Source of the DNA: Sphingomonas sp. JC676
GTDB lineage: Bacteria; Pseudomonadota; Alphaproteobacteria; Sphingomonadales; Sphingomonadaceae
DNA: 64,000 nucleotides
Reading direction: 5' to 3'
NCBI RefSeq assembly: GCF_014489075.1
Contig: NZ_JACTGR010000006.1
Location: 1-64,000 of the forward strand
Position 1 is the stretch's first letter. Every line of letters starts with the position of its first letter. A program made the position numbers and the translations under genes. Shown one piece after another: positions 33,698-42,119 of this stretch. The notes under the pieces are model-generated. The model made no database searches and was not told the origin of the DNA. It saw only the letters and a program-made list of their open reading frames with translations.

Positions 33698-34720
33698 CTA
33701 GAAATCGCTGCCGATCGTCAGCGCCGGCCCCGAACCCGGCCTTGCATCTCCCGCCACCCGTTGCCGCCAGTCGAGCGCGAGCCGGACGTTCTGGCGGCCC
33801 AGTGGCAACCCTAGCGTCGCCGAGGGGCCGAGATCGAGCCGTTGCGCGTCGCGTTGCGCCGCGCCCCAGGCGCCCGCGCCGAGCGACAAGCGCACGCCGC
33901 CGCGCTCCGCCACGACGCGTGTTGCCCGAGCTGCGCCATCGGCATAGGGCTCGATCCGCGCCCGCCGGATCGCACCGGCCTGACCATAGGCTTCGAGCCG
34001 GAAATCGGCGGGCACCCGTGTGTCGATCCCCGCGATCACGCCCAGCCCCGTCCCGCCGCGCGTGCCGTCGAGCCCGAAGCGCTGTTCCGCGACCAGCCGT
34101 ACCGGCGCTCGTGTCGGCTGCCATTCGAGCCCAACCGCACCTTCCGCGCCCCTGCCCGCGAGCGGCGCAGCAACCCGCACGAAGGCTGCGACCCGCCGCT
34201 CGGGCGCCAGCAGATACGAAACCCGCAACCCTGCCTGGCTTCCGCCGAGCTGGCTGGCCCCCGGCGCCGCGCCCAGCCCCTTGCCGGGACGCGCCACCAG
34301 CCAGGCGCTCGCCGACCAGCGCGACAGCATCGGCGTGATCGTCACCGGCTGTGCAGCCGTCGGAAGCGCCACGACAGGAGTACCGGGAAATTCGGGCGCG
34401 CCATATTGGATGAGCCCCAACAGCGCCATCTGGATGCGCGCCGGATCGGCGGCCGGTCTCGACGCAGCGAGGTCCGGCTGCGGCTTTCGGTCATGCACTC
34501 TCGCTACTGGTCTCGCGTGCCTGCGTTCGACAGCGACGTGCGCGGCCTGGAGGAGCACCGCATCCGCCGGGGCCGGTCGGCTCGCCTGCGCCAGCGGGAC
34601 CAGAGTCTCGATCGCCGCCGGTAGCGAGCCCGTCTGCGGCCAGAGTATCGCGATGCGCACGCCGATCCATCCGGCCGCCACCAGCGCCAGAAAGCGCAGC
34701 GGACGGCCGCGCCCGGTCAC
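33698..34720 (-). CDS. Short NfrA-like outer-membrane/beta-rich protein
   Basis: The protein starts at GTG 34720, overlapping the stop of the upstream glycosyltransferase (GTGA), and has about 340 residues. An N-terminal hydrophobic stretch (LRFLALVAAGWIGVRIAIL) anchors or exports it. The C-terminal half is a series of amphipathic strands (RVSYLLAPERRVAAFVRVA, VGLEWQPTRAPVRLVAEQRF, LALDWRQRV) ending in Phe, like the barrel end of NfrA or BcsC. E. coli NfrA is about three times longer and carries TPR repeats, which are absent here. It probably exports or holds the glycan made by its partner. Confidence 0.75.
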   Translation of the reverse strand: MTGRGRPLRFLALVAAGWIGVRIAILWPQTGSLPAAIETLVPLAQASRPAPADAVLLQAAHVAVERRHARPVARVHDRKPQPDLAASRPAADPARIQMALLGLIQYGAPEFPGTPVVALPTAAQPVTITPMLSRWSASAWLVARPGKGLGAAPGASQLGGSQAGLRVSYLLAPERRVAAFVRVAAPLAGRGAEGAVGLEWQPTRAPVRLVAEQRFGLDGTRGGTGLGVIAGIDTRVPADFRLEAYGQAGAIRRARIEPYADGAARATRVVAERGGVRLSLGAGAWGAAQRDAQRLDLGPSATLGLPLGRQNVRLALDWRQRVAGDARPGSGPALTIGSDF

Positions 34721-36114
34721 GCCGCGCCCTGCCCGGCATCCGGAAACTGATGATCGGTCTTGTCCCATTGCGGCGCCGAGCCGGCGAGCAGCCGCGCATA
34801 GATCGCAATCGCGCGCCGCGCCGCGAGCAGCGCGATATAGTTGGCGACCAGGATCCGCGGCACCGACAACAGCCCGTCGCGCCAGCCATGGGCACGGGTC
34901 ACGAACGCGGCGCGGACCGTCAGCCGCCAGCCCAGCAGCGCAAGATTCGTCCAGAGCAGAACCTGCACCAGCGGCGACGGCGACGCCGCGACCGTGCCGG
35001 CAACCGCATGCCCGGCAAGCCCCGCCCCCCACAACACGAGCGCGCAATAGGCGATCGCGAGCACCGGCATCGCCAGCGTCGCGCGCCGGTCGCGCACCCG
35101 CATCCAGTGATCGCCCAGATCGCCCGGCCGACCCCAGCCGGTCCGGTCCCAACCGGCGAGGGCGATCCCCGTCATCCAGCGCGCCTTTTGCCGAACGGCC
35201 GCGTTCAGCGTCGCCGGAAAATAGGCGCGCACCGCCACCGGTCGCCCACCCGGGCACTCGGGTACCCGCGCCAGAACGCAGTCGCAGCCGAATGCGCGAA
35301 AGGCGAGCCCCAACTCATAATCCTCGACCAGGCTGGTCGCGTCGAACGGCATCCCGCCCCGCGCCGCGGCGATGCGCCCCAGCACGTCGCGCCGGATCGC
35401 ACAGCCTACGCCGGCAAGCGGCAGTCCCGCGCCCAGTGCCTGCCGAACAAGCAGCGTCTTGCTGTGCGCCTCCGCGAACTCATCCAGATAATGGCCCGAC
35501 ACGAAGCGCGAATCCGGATGCCGCAGCGGCAGCACCGGCAATTGCACCGCGCCGTATCGCCGCAGGAAATCGGCGAAGACGCGCAGTTCGAACGGATGAA
35601 CCAGATCCTCGGCGTCGTGCAACACCACCGCGGCGACCAGTCGGCCCTCCGCCGCCTCGTCATGCCGCAGCGCCCGCCACAGCGCGTTCAGGCAATCGGC
35701 CTTTGTCGTGGGCCCCGGATTGGACCCGATCACCAGCCGAACCCGCTCGTCCAACTCCGCCACCCTGGCCACTTCGGCGATCGTCGCGGGATCGTTGGGA
35801 TACGTGCCGACATAGAGCGCATAGTCGGGATAGTCGAAGCGGCCGAGCGCGCTTCGCAGCATCTGGCCGATCACCTGCGCTTCATCCCATGCCGCGACGA
35901 AGATCGCGATCGGAATTGGCGGCGCTGCGGCGATCTCCTGCTCCTCCGACCGGGGCAGTACCAATCGCCGCAGCGCCACGCCTATGCGCCGGACCGCATA
36001 GATGAGGTCGACGAGAAGATCGTCGATCCCCCCGAGCAGGAAGAATATCGCCGCGAACAGCGTCGCCTCGCGCGCCGCTGCGTCGATCGCAACTAGGATG
36101 CCCCCATCCCCCAC
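34717..36114 (-). CDS. NfrB-like glycosyltransferase (GT2)
   Basis: This 465-residue membrane enzyme starts at GTG 36114 with GGAG nearby. It has an N-terminal membrane segment (LFAAIFFLLGGIDDLLVDLIY), a GT2 catalytic domain (FVAAWDEAQVI, VLHDAEDLVHP with the acidic metal-binding pair, YELGLAFRAFG, QKARWMTG) and several C-terminal membrane helices. It resembles NfrB, which makes the N4 phage receptor polysaccharide, but is far shorter and lacks the C-terminal MshEN c-di-GMP domain described for E. coli NfrB. Together with the overlapping short NfrA-like gene it looks like a minimal version of that system. Confidence 0.85.
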   Translation of the reverse strand: MGDGGILVAIDAAAREATLFAAIFFLLGGIDDLLVDLIYAVRRIGVALRRLVLPRSEEQEIAAAPPIPIAIFVAAWDEAQVIGQMLRSALGRFDYPDYALYVGTYPNDPATIAEVARVAELDERVRLVIGSNPGPTTKADCLNALWRALRHDEAAEGRLVAAVVLHDAEDLVHPFELRVFADFLRRYGAVQLPVLPLRHPDSRFVSGHYLDEFAEAHSKTLLVRQALGAGLPLAGVGCAIRRDVLGRIAAARGGMPFDATSLVEDYELGLAFRAFGCDCVLARVPECPGGRPVAVRAYFPATLNAAVRQKARWMTGIALAGWDRTGWGRPGDLGDHWMRVRDRRATLAMPVLAIAYCALVLWGAGLAGHAVAGTVAASPSPLVQVLLWTNLALLGWRLTVRAAFVTRAHGWRDGLLSVPRILVANYIALLAARRAIAIYARLLAGSAPQWDKTDHQFPDAGQGAA

Positions 36115-36341
36115 GGCGATATCTCCGATTCGGAAACGGCATTATCCCGTGTCGGGAGCGAAACAATCAAGGCGAAACCACGGGATTCGTGGGGCATTTC
36201 GCCTATCGGAAAGGCACAATCTGATCCATTTTGGCGTAAACCGGTCTGGGTGCGACAATCACGCGTCATCGCCAATCATCGCTGGACTTGCATTCCCGCC
36301 CCCTGCAAATCTTCACGCACGGCCTTGGAGAGGGGTGTTCC

Positions 36342-39300
36342 ATGAAGCTCGTTGCCCGGCTTGGTATTCTCGCGCTGGTCCTTGCTCCCTTGGGCGCGGT
36401 CGTCGCCTTCGGGGACAACAGCCCCCAGGTCGAAATGGCGACCCCCGGTGTCGGCGACGGCGCGATCGAGCGCTTCACCGCCCGTTTCAACCAGCCGATG
36501 GTGCCTCTGGGCGATCCGCGCGCGGCGGGGCCGTTCGATGTCGAATGCCCGGTGGGCGGCGAGGGCCGCTGGGTCGACCAGCAGACCTTCGTCCATGAAT
36601 TCGCCAGCCCGCTCCCAGGAGGAGTCACCTGCACCTTCACCTTGAAGGACAAGCTCAAGAGCCTCGCGGGCTTTGCCATTACCGGCCAGAGCAAGTTCAC
36701 CGTCGACAGTGGCGGCCCGATCGCGCGCGCGGTGCTGCCCAATCGCTATGGCAGCGAGATCGAGGAGGATCAGGTCTTTCTCGTTGCCGCCAATCTCGCG
36801 CCCGATCGCGCCTCGGTCGCCGCCAATGCCTATTGCGCGGTCGACGGTATCGGCGAGAAGATCCCGGTCGACGTGCTGCCCGCCGATGTCGCGTCCAAGC
36901 TCCTCTCCGATCTCGGCACCGATCGCTGGGAAGTGCAGAGCTTCCTAAGCGACGCCGGCCTGCCCCAGGCGCTTCCCGCCGCAGCCGCCGATCGCGCCAA
37001 GGCGACCGCCAGCGTCGTAGCGCTCAAATGCCGCCGCCCGCTGCCCCCCGGCCGCGACATGGCGCTCGTTTGGGGCAAGGACATCGCCAGCGCCTCGGGC
37101 CGCGTCGCCGGCACCGACCAGCGCTACGACTTCACCGTCCGCAAGCCCTTCACCGCGCGCTTCGAATGCTCGCGGGTCAATCCGCAGGCGGGCTGCAACC
37201 CGGTGCAGGATGCATGGGTCCGCTTCTCCGCGCCGATTCCGATGACGCAGGCCAAGGCGGTCCGCATCAAGCTGCCCGACGGCAAGGAGCTGGCTCCGGT
37301 CTTCGGCGACGACAAGGGCAAGGGTGACGACAAGACCCGTGCAACCGTCGCCGATCTCAAGTTCAAGGCACCTTTGCCCGCCGGACCGGTCACCGCCAAG
37401 CTGGTCCTCCCCGCCGACGTCACCGACGAGAGCGGGCGCAAACTCTCCAATGCCGAACGCTTCCCGCTCGATATCCGCTTCGATGAAGCGCCGCCTTTGG
37501 TGAAATTCGCCGCGAACTTCGGCATCCTCGAAGCCAAGGAGGGCGGCGTCCTTCCGGTCAGCGTCCGCAATGTCGAGGCCAGGCTCGGCGGCAGCCAGAT
37601 GGCCGTCAACGGCCAGAGCCTGCGCATCGAGGGTGGCGACGGCGAGATCGCCAACTGGCTTCATGCGATCGACGACGCCGCGAAGACCAAAAGCGACGAG
37701 ATCAAGCGCGGCGATGAGACGGTCTATATCAACCAGACCGGCGCCAAGCCGCTACTGACACCCGCGACCGGCAAACCGTTCCAGGTCAACCTCCCCGGCG
37801 GCGGCAAGGAATTCGAGGTGGTGGGCATCCCGCTCACCAAGCCAGGATTCTATGTCGTCGAGCTCGCCAGCCCCCGGCTCGGCGAGGCTTTGCTGGGCCG
37901 TAAGGCGCCGCGCTATGTCGCCGCCGGCGCGCTGGTCACGAACATGAGCGTCCATTTCAAGTGGGGCCGCGAGACCTCCTTGGTCTGGGTGACCTCGCTC
38001 GACGGCGGCACCGGCGTCGGCGGCGCCGAGGTGCGGATCACCGACAGCTGCACCGGCCAGTTGCTCGCCAAGGGCACCACCGATGCCTCGGGCCGTCTCG
38101 GCGTGCCCAAGGGGCTTCCCCAGCCCGAAACCTATGCCAGCTGCGAGAACGGCAATGCCTCGCCGCTGATGGTCTCGGCGCGCAAGGCCGACGATTTCAG
38201 CTTCACTCTCACCGATTGGGGCGAGGGCATCCGCCCCTACGATTTCGACCTGCCTTATGGCTGGAGCGCGCCCGAGGAGATCTACCACACCGTGTTCGAC
38301 CGGGCGCTCGTCCGCCAGGGCGAGACGATCCACATGAAGCACATCATCCGCCGCCCCGTCGCGGCGGGCTTCGAGGCGCCCAAGCCGTTCGACGCGACGC
38401 TGCGCCTCGAACATCGCGGCGACGACACGGTCTACGACATTCCGGTCTCGATCGACGCCAACGGCATCGGCGAATCGAGCTGGACCGCACCCAGCGGCGC
38501 CAAGATGGGCGATTACGACATCCGCTTCGTCGTGAAGGGCGAGGGCGCGGAGGAAAAGACGATCTGGACCGGCCAGTCGTTCAAGGTCGACGAGTATAAG
38601 CTTCCGACAATGAAGGCGAGCGTCGCCGGCCCCAAGGATCCGGCCGTGCGCCCGACGACGCTGCCGCTCGATCTGTTCGTCGGCTATCTCGCCGGGGGCG
38701 GCGCGTCGAACCTGCCGGTCGAGCTGCGCATCGGCTATTTCGACAGCTTCCCGACCCCCGACGGCTATGAAGGCTACAGCTTCGGCGGCCGCCCGATGGC
38801 CGAGGGGACCAAGCCGCTCAACGGCAATGATGAAAGCGACGAGGAATCGCCCCAGCTCCCGCCGACCCAGACGCTACCGGTCACCTTGAACGGCGAGGGC
38901 AGCGCGCGCGCGGCGATCGATGTCCCGCAATCGCTCGACCAGAACACCTCGATGCTCGTCGAGATGGATTATCAGGACGCCAATGGCGAGATCCTGACCG
39001 CTTCGCGCCGCATCCCACTCTACACCTCGGCGATCCAGCTCGGCGTCAAGACCGATGGCTGGCTGATGAAGCAGGACGATCTGCGCCTGCGCTTCGTCGC
39101 GCTTGATACCGCGGGCAAGCCGGTCGCCAACCAGCAGGTCTCGATCGAGCTCTACAGCCGCGAGATCCTGACCGCACGGCGCCGGCTGATCGGCGGCTTC
39201 TACGCATACGACAACCAGGTGAAGACGACCAAGCTCGGCGCCACCTGCTCGGCGACCACCGACGCGCAAGGGTTGGCGACCTGCCAGCTCGATCCCGGCG

Positions 39301-42119
39301 TGTCTGGCGAAGTCTATGCCGTCGCCACCACCAAGGACGCCAATGGCAATGTCTCGCGCGCCACGCAGTCGGTGTGGCTGGTCGGCGACGACGATTGGTG
39401 GTTCGGCGGCGACAATGGCGACCGGATGGACCTGATCCCGGAGAAGACCGAGTACAAGGCCGGCGAGACCGCCAAGTTCCAGGTCCGCATGCCGTTCCGC
39501 GAGGCGACCGCATTGGTCACGGTCGAGCGCGAGGGCGTGCTCTCCAGCTTCGTCGTCGACCTGTCGGGCAAAGACCCGGTCGTCGAAGTGCCGATGCCCG
39601 CCGACTATGCCCCCGACGTCTTCGTCTCGGTGATGGCGGTGCGCGGCCGCGTCTCGGGCTGGGCGCAGTGGCGATCTGACATGGCGCGCGAATGGGGTGT
39701 CCCCTGGTCGAAGGACGGCGGCAAGCCGACCGCCACCGTCGATCTCGCCAAGCCCGCCTATCGCCTCGGCCTCGCCAAGGTGAAGGTGGGCTGGGAAGGC
39801 CACCGCCTCGGCGTCGCGGTCAAGGCCGACAAAGCGAGCTATGGCGCGCGCGACATCGCCAATGTCGATGTCGAGGTGAAGAACCCCGACGGCACGCCCG
39901 CACGCCAGGCCGAAGTCGCCTTCGCCGCAGTCGACGAGGCTTTGCTCCAGCTCGCGCCCAACGACAGCTGGAACCTGCTCGACGCGATGATGGGCGACCG
40001 CCCGATCTCGGTGCTCACCTCGACCGCGCAGACCCAGGTCGTCGGCAAGCGTCATTACGGCAAGAAGGCCGTCGAGGCGGGCGGCGGTGGCGGCGGCGAT
40101 CTCTCGGGCCTCAACCGCGAGAATTTCCAGCCCGTCCTGCTGTGGAAGGGCAAGGTCGATCTCGACAGAAACGGCCACGCCCGGGTGCAGGTGCCGCTGT
40201 CCGACGCGCTCACCTCGTTCAAGCTGGTCGCGATCGCCACCAACGGCGCGCAATATTTCGGCACCGGCGAGACCAGCGTGCGCACCGCGCAGGATCTCAG
40301 CATCTATGCCGGCGTCCCCCAGCTCATCCGTACCGGCGATACGTTCGGGGCGATGTTCACGTTGCGCAACGGATCGGCCAAGCCGATACGCGTCACCGCG
40401 ACGGTGGCGCTCAATCCCAATGTCGCGCAGGGCAAGCCGCTGACCGTCGACATCCCGCCGGGCGGCGCCTCACCGATCGTCTGGAACCTCACCGCGCCGC
40501 CCAATGAGGGCAAGCTCGCCTGGACCGTCACCGCCAAGTCGGCGGACGGCAAGTCGACCGACAAGATCACGGTGACGCAGGACGTCGTGCCCGCGGTGCC
40601 AGTCGAAACCTGGGCCGCCAGCCTCGGCCGCGTCGGTCAGGCGAACTTCAGCATCGCCCCGCCTATGGGCGCGCTGCCGGGCCGCGGCATGGTCGACATC
40701 ACTTTGGCCGATACGCTCGCGCCGCCGCTCCAGGGCGTCCGCGACTACATGGCCGCCTATCCCTATGGCTGTCTCGAACAACGCACCTCCAGGGCGATTG
40801 CCCTGGGCGACACCGGCGCGTGGAACCTGATCGCGGGCGAGATCCCGTCCTATCAGGATGGTGACGGACTGCTCCGCTACTTCCCGGGCGACTGGCCGGG
40901 TTCGGAAGCGCTCACCGCCTATATCCTCTCGGTCACCGCCGAGGCGGGGCTTCCATTGCCCGAAGCGCCGCGCGCCAAGATGATCGAGGCGATGAAGTCG
41001 GTGCTCGATGGCCGCCTGCGCCGCGAAGACTATGGCGATGTCCGCCTCCAGCGGCTCGCGGCCTTCAACGCGCTCGCCAGGCAGGGCGCGGCGACCGCGC
41101 CGATGCTCGGCCAGCTCGGCATTACGCCAGCCGAGATGCCAACTTCGTCGCTTGCCGATTATGCCGCGGCGATCGGCAGTGTCCCCGGCCTCGCCAACGG
41201 TCCCCAGCTGCGCGCCGAAGCGGAAAAGACGCTGCGCACCCGCTTGGTCTATGAAGGTACCCGCGTGGATCTGTCGGACAAGGGTCGCATGCCCTGGTGG
41301 CTGATGGCGTCGGACGACAGCGCCGCGATCAAGGCCGTCCTCGCCACGCTCGGCCGCCCCGGTTGGAACGACGAGAATGCCAAGATGATGGTCGGCGTCG
41401 CGATGCGCCAGCAGCGCGGCCATTGGGACACGACCACCGCCAATGCCTGGGGCACGATCGCCGCCCGGAAATTCATGGCGATGTACCCCGCCCAGGCGAT
41501 CGCCGGCGTCACCACCGCGACGCTTGGCCCGAGCTCGGTCAGCCGAACCTGGCCGTTGCTCGAGCCGCAGCGCATGTTCAGCCTGCCGCTCCCCGCGCAG
41601 ACCACCCCGCTGATGCTCGGCCAGAGCGGCGGCGCGGGTCCCTGGGCGTTCGTCCGGGTCAAGGCGGCAGTGCCGCTCACCCAGCCGCTGATGGCGGGCT
41701 ACAAGATGACCAAGAAGGTCGAGATGGTTCAGGCCGCCCGCCCGGGCACGCTGACCCGCGGCGACGTGGTCAAGGTGACCATCACGGTCGAGGCCTCAGC
41801 CGAGCGCAACTGGGTGGTGGTCAACGATCCGATGCCCGCGGGCGCAACCGTGCTCGGCAATCTCGGCGGCCAGTCCGAACTGCTCAACAAGGATGCGGGC
41901 AGCGACGGTGGTAGCTGGCCGAGTTATCTGGAGCGCTCGGGCGGCACCTTCCGCGCTTATTATGGCTGGGTGCCGCGCGGCAGCTTCACCATCACCTATG
42001 TGATGCGGCTGAACACGGCGGGCAAATTCAACCTGCCGGCGACGCGGGTCGAGGCGATGTATTCGCCCGAGATCCGCGCCCAATTGCCCAATGCCGTGAT
42101 GACCGTGGCGGAGCGGTGA
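36342..42119 (+). CDS. Alpha-2-macroglobulin family protein with thioester
   Basis: This protein of about 1925 residues is a bacterial alpha-2-macroglobulin, an envelope protein thought to trap proteases that breach the outer membrane. ATG 36342 starts a signal peptide (MKLVARLGILALVLAPLGAV) and follows GGAGAGGGG. It shows N-terminal MG domains (SPQVEMATPGVGDGAIERF), a central bait-like region, and the thioester motif YPYGCLEQ with Cys1477 and Gln1480 intact. The C-terminal receptor-binding-like part follows. The stop overlaps the GTG of pbpC, the usual partner gene, which helps repair the wall. Confidence 0.95.
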   Translation: MKLVARLGILALVLAPLGAVVAFGDNSPQVEMATPGVGDGAIERFTARFNQPMVPLGDPRAAGPFDVECPVGGEGRWVDQQTFVHEFASPLPGGVTCTFTLKDKLKSLAGFAITGQSKFTVDSGGPIARAVLPNRYGSEIEEDQVFLVAANLAPDRASVAANAYCAVDGIGEKIPVDVLPADVASKLLSDLGTDRWEVQSFLSDAGLPQALPAAAADRAKATASVVALKCRRPLPPGRDMALVWGKDIASASGRVAGTDQRYDFTVRKPFTARFECSRVNPQAGCNPVQDAWVRFSAPIPMTQAKAVRIKLPDGKELAPVFGDDKGKGDDKTRATVADLKFKAPLPAGPVTAKLVLPADVTDESGRKLSNAERFPLDIRFDEAPPLVKFAANFGILEAKEGGVLPVSVRNVEARLGGSQMAVNGQSLRIEGGDGEIANWLHAIDDAAKTKSDEIKRGDETVYINQTGAKPLLTPATGKPFQVNLPGGGKEFEVVGIPLTKPGFYVVELASPRLGEALLGRKAPRYVAAGALVTNMSVHFKWGRETSLVWVTSLDGGTGVGGAEVRITDSCTGQLLAKGTTDASGRLGVPKGLPQPETYASCENGNASPLMVSARKADDFSFTLTDWGEGIRPYDFDLPYGWSAPEEIYHTVFDRALVRQGETIHMKHIIRRPVAAGFEAPKPFDATLRLEHRGDDTVYDIPVSIDANGIGESSWTAPSGAKMGDYDIRFVVKGEGAEEKTIWTGQSFKVDEYKLPTMKASVAGPKDPAVRPTTLPLDLFVGYLAGGGASNLPVELRIGYFDSFPTPDGYEGYSFGGRPMAEGTKPLNGNDESDEESPQLPPTQTLPVTLNGEGSARAAIDVPQSLDQNTSMLVEMDYQDANGEILTASRRIPLYTSAIQLGVKTDGWLMKQDDLRLRFVALDTAGKPVANQQVSIELYSREILTARRRLIGGFYAYDNQVKTTKLGATCSATTDAQGLATCQLDPGVSGEVYAVATTKDANGNVSRATQSVWLVGDDDWWFGGDNGDRMDLIPEKTEYKAGETAKFQVRMPFREATALVTVEREGVLSSFVVDLSGKDPVVEVPMPADYAPDVFVSVMAVRGRVSGWAQWRSDMAREWGVPWSKDGGKPTATVDLAKPAYRLGLAKVKVGWEGHRLGVAVKADKASYGARDIANVDVEVKNPDGTPARQAEVAFAAVDEALLQLAPNDSWNLLDAMMGDRPISVLTSTAQTQVVGKRHYGKKAVEAGGGGGGDLSGLNRENFQPVLLWKGKVDLDRNGHARVQVPLSDALTSFKLVAIATNGAQYFGTGETSVRTAQDLSIYAGVPQLIRTGDTFGAMFTLRNGSAKPIRVTATVALNPNVAQGKPLTVDIPPGGASPIVWNLTAPPNEGKLAWTVTAKSADGKSTDKITVTQDVVPAVPVETWAASLGRVGQANFSIAPPMGALPGRGMVDITLADTLAPPLQGVRDYMAAYPYGCLEQRTSRAIALGDTGAWNLIAGEIPSYQDGDGLLRYFPGDWPGSEALTAYILSVTAEAGLPLPEAPRAKMIEAMKSVLDGRLRREDYGDVRLQRLAAFNALARQGAATAPMLGQLGITPAEMPTSSLADYAAAIGSVPGLANGPQLRAEAEKTLRTRLVYEGTRVDLSDKGRMPWWLMASDDSAAIKAVLATLGRPGWNDENAKMMVGVAMRQQRGHWDTTTANAWGTIAARKFMAMYPAQAIAGVTTATLGPSSVSRTWPLLEPQRMFSLPLPAQTTPLMLGQSGGAGPWAFVRVKAAVPLTQPLMAGYKMTKKVEMVQAARPGTLTRGDVVKVTITVEASAERNWVVVNDPMPAGATVLGNLGGQSELLNKDAGSDGGSWPSYLERSGGTFRAYYGWVPRGSFTITYVMRLNTAGKFNLPATRVEAMYSPEIRAQLPNAVMTVAER

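Noticed and set aside
34721..35257. Upstream extension of the NfrA-like gene
   Set aside because: It is an alternate frame of the glycosyltransferase; GTG 34720 overlaps its stop and gives a normal membrane start.
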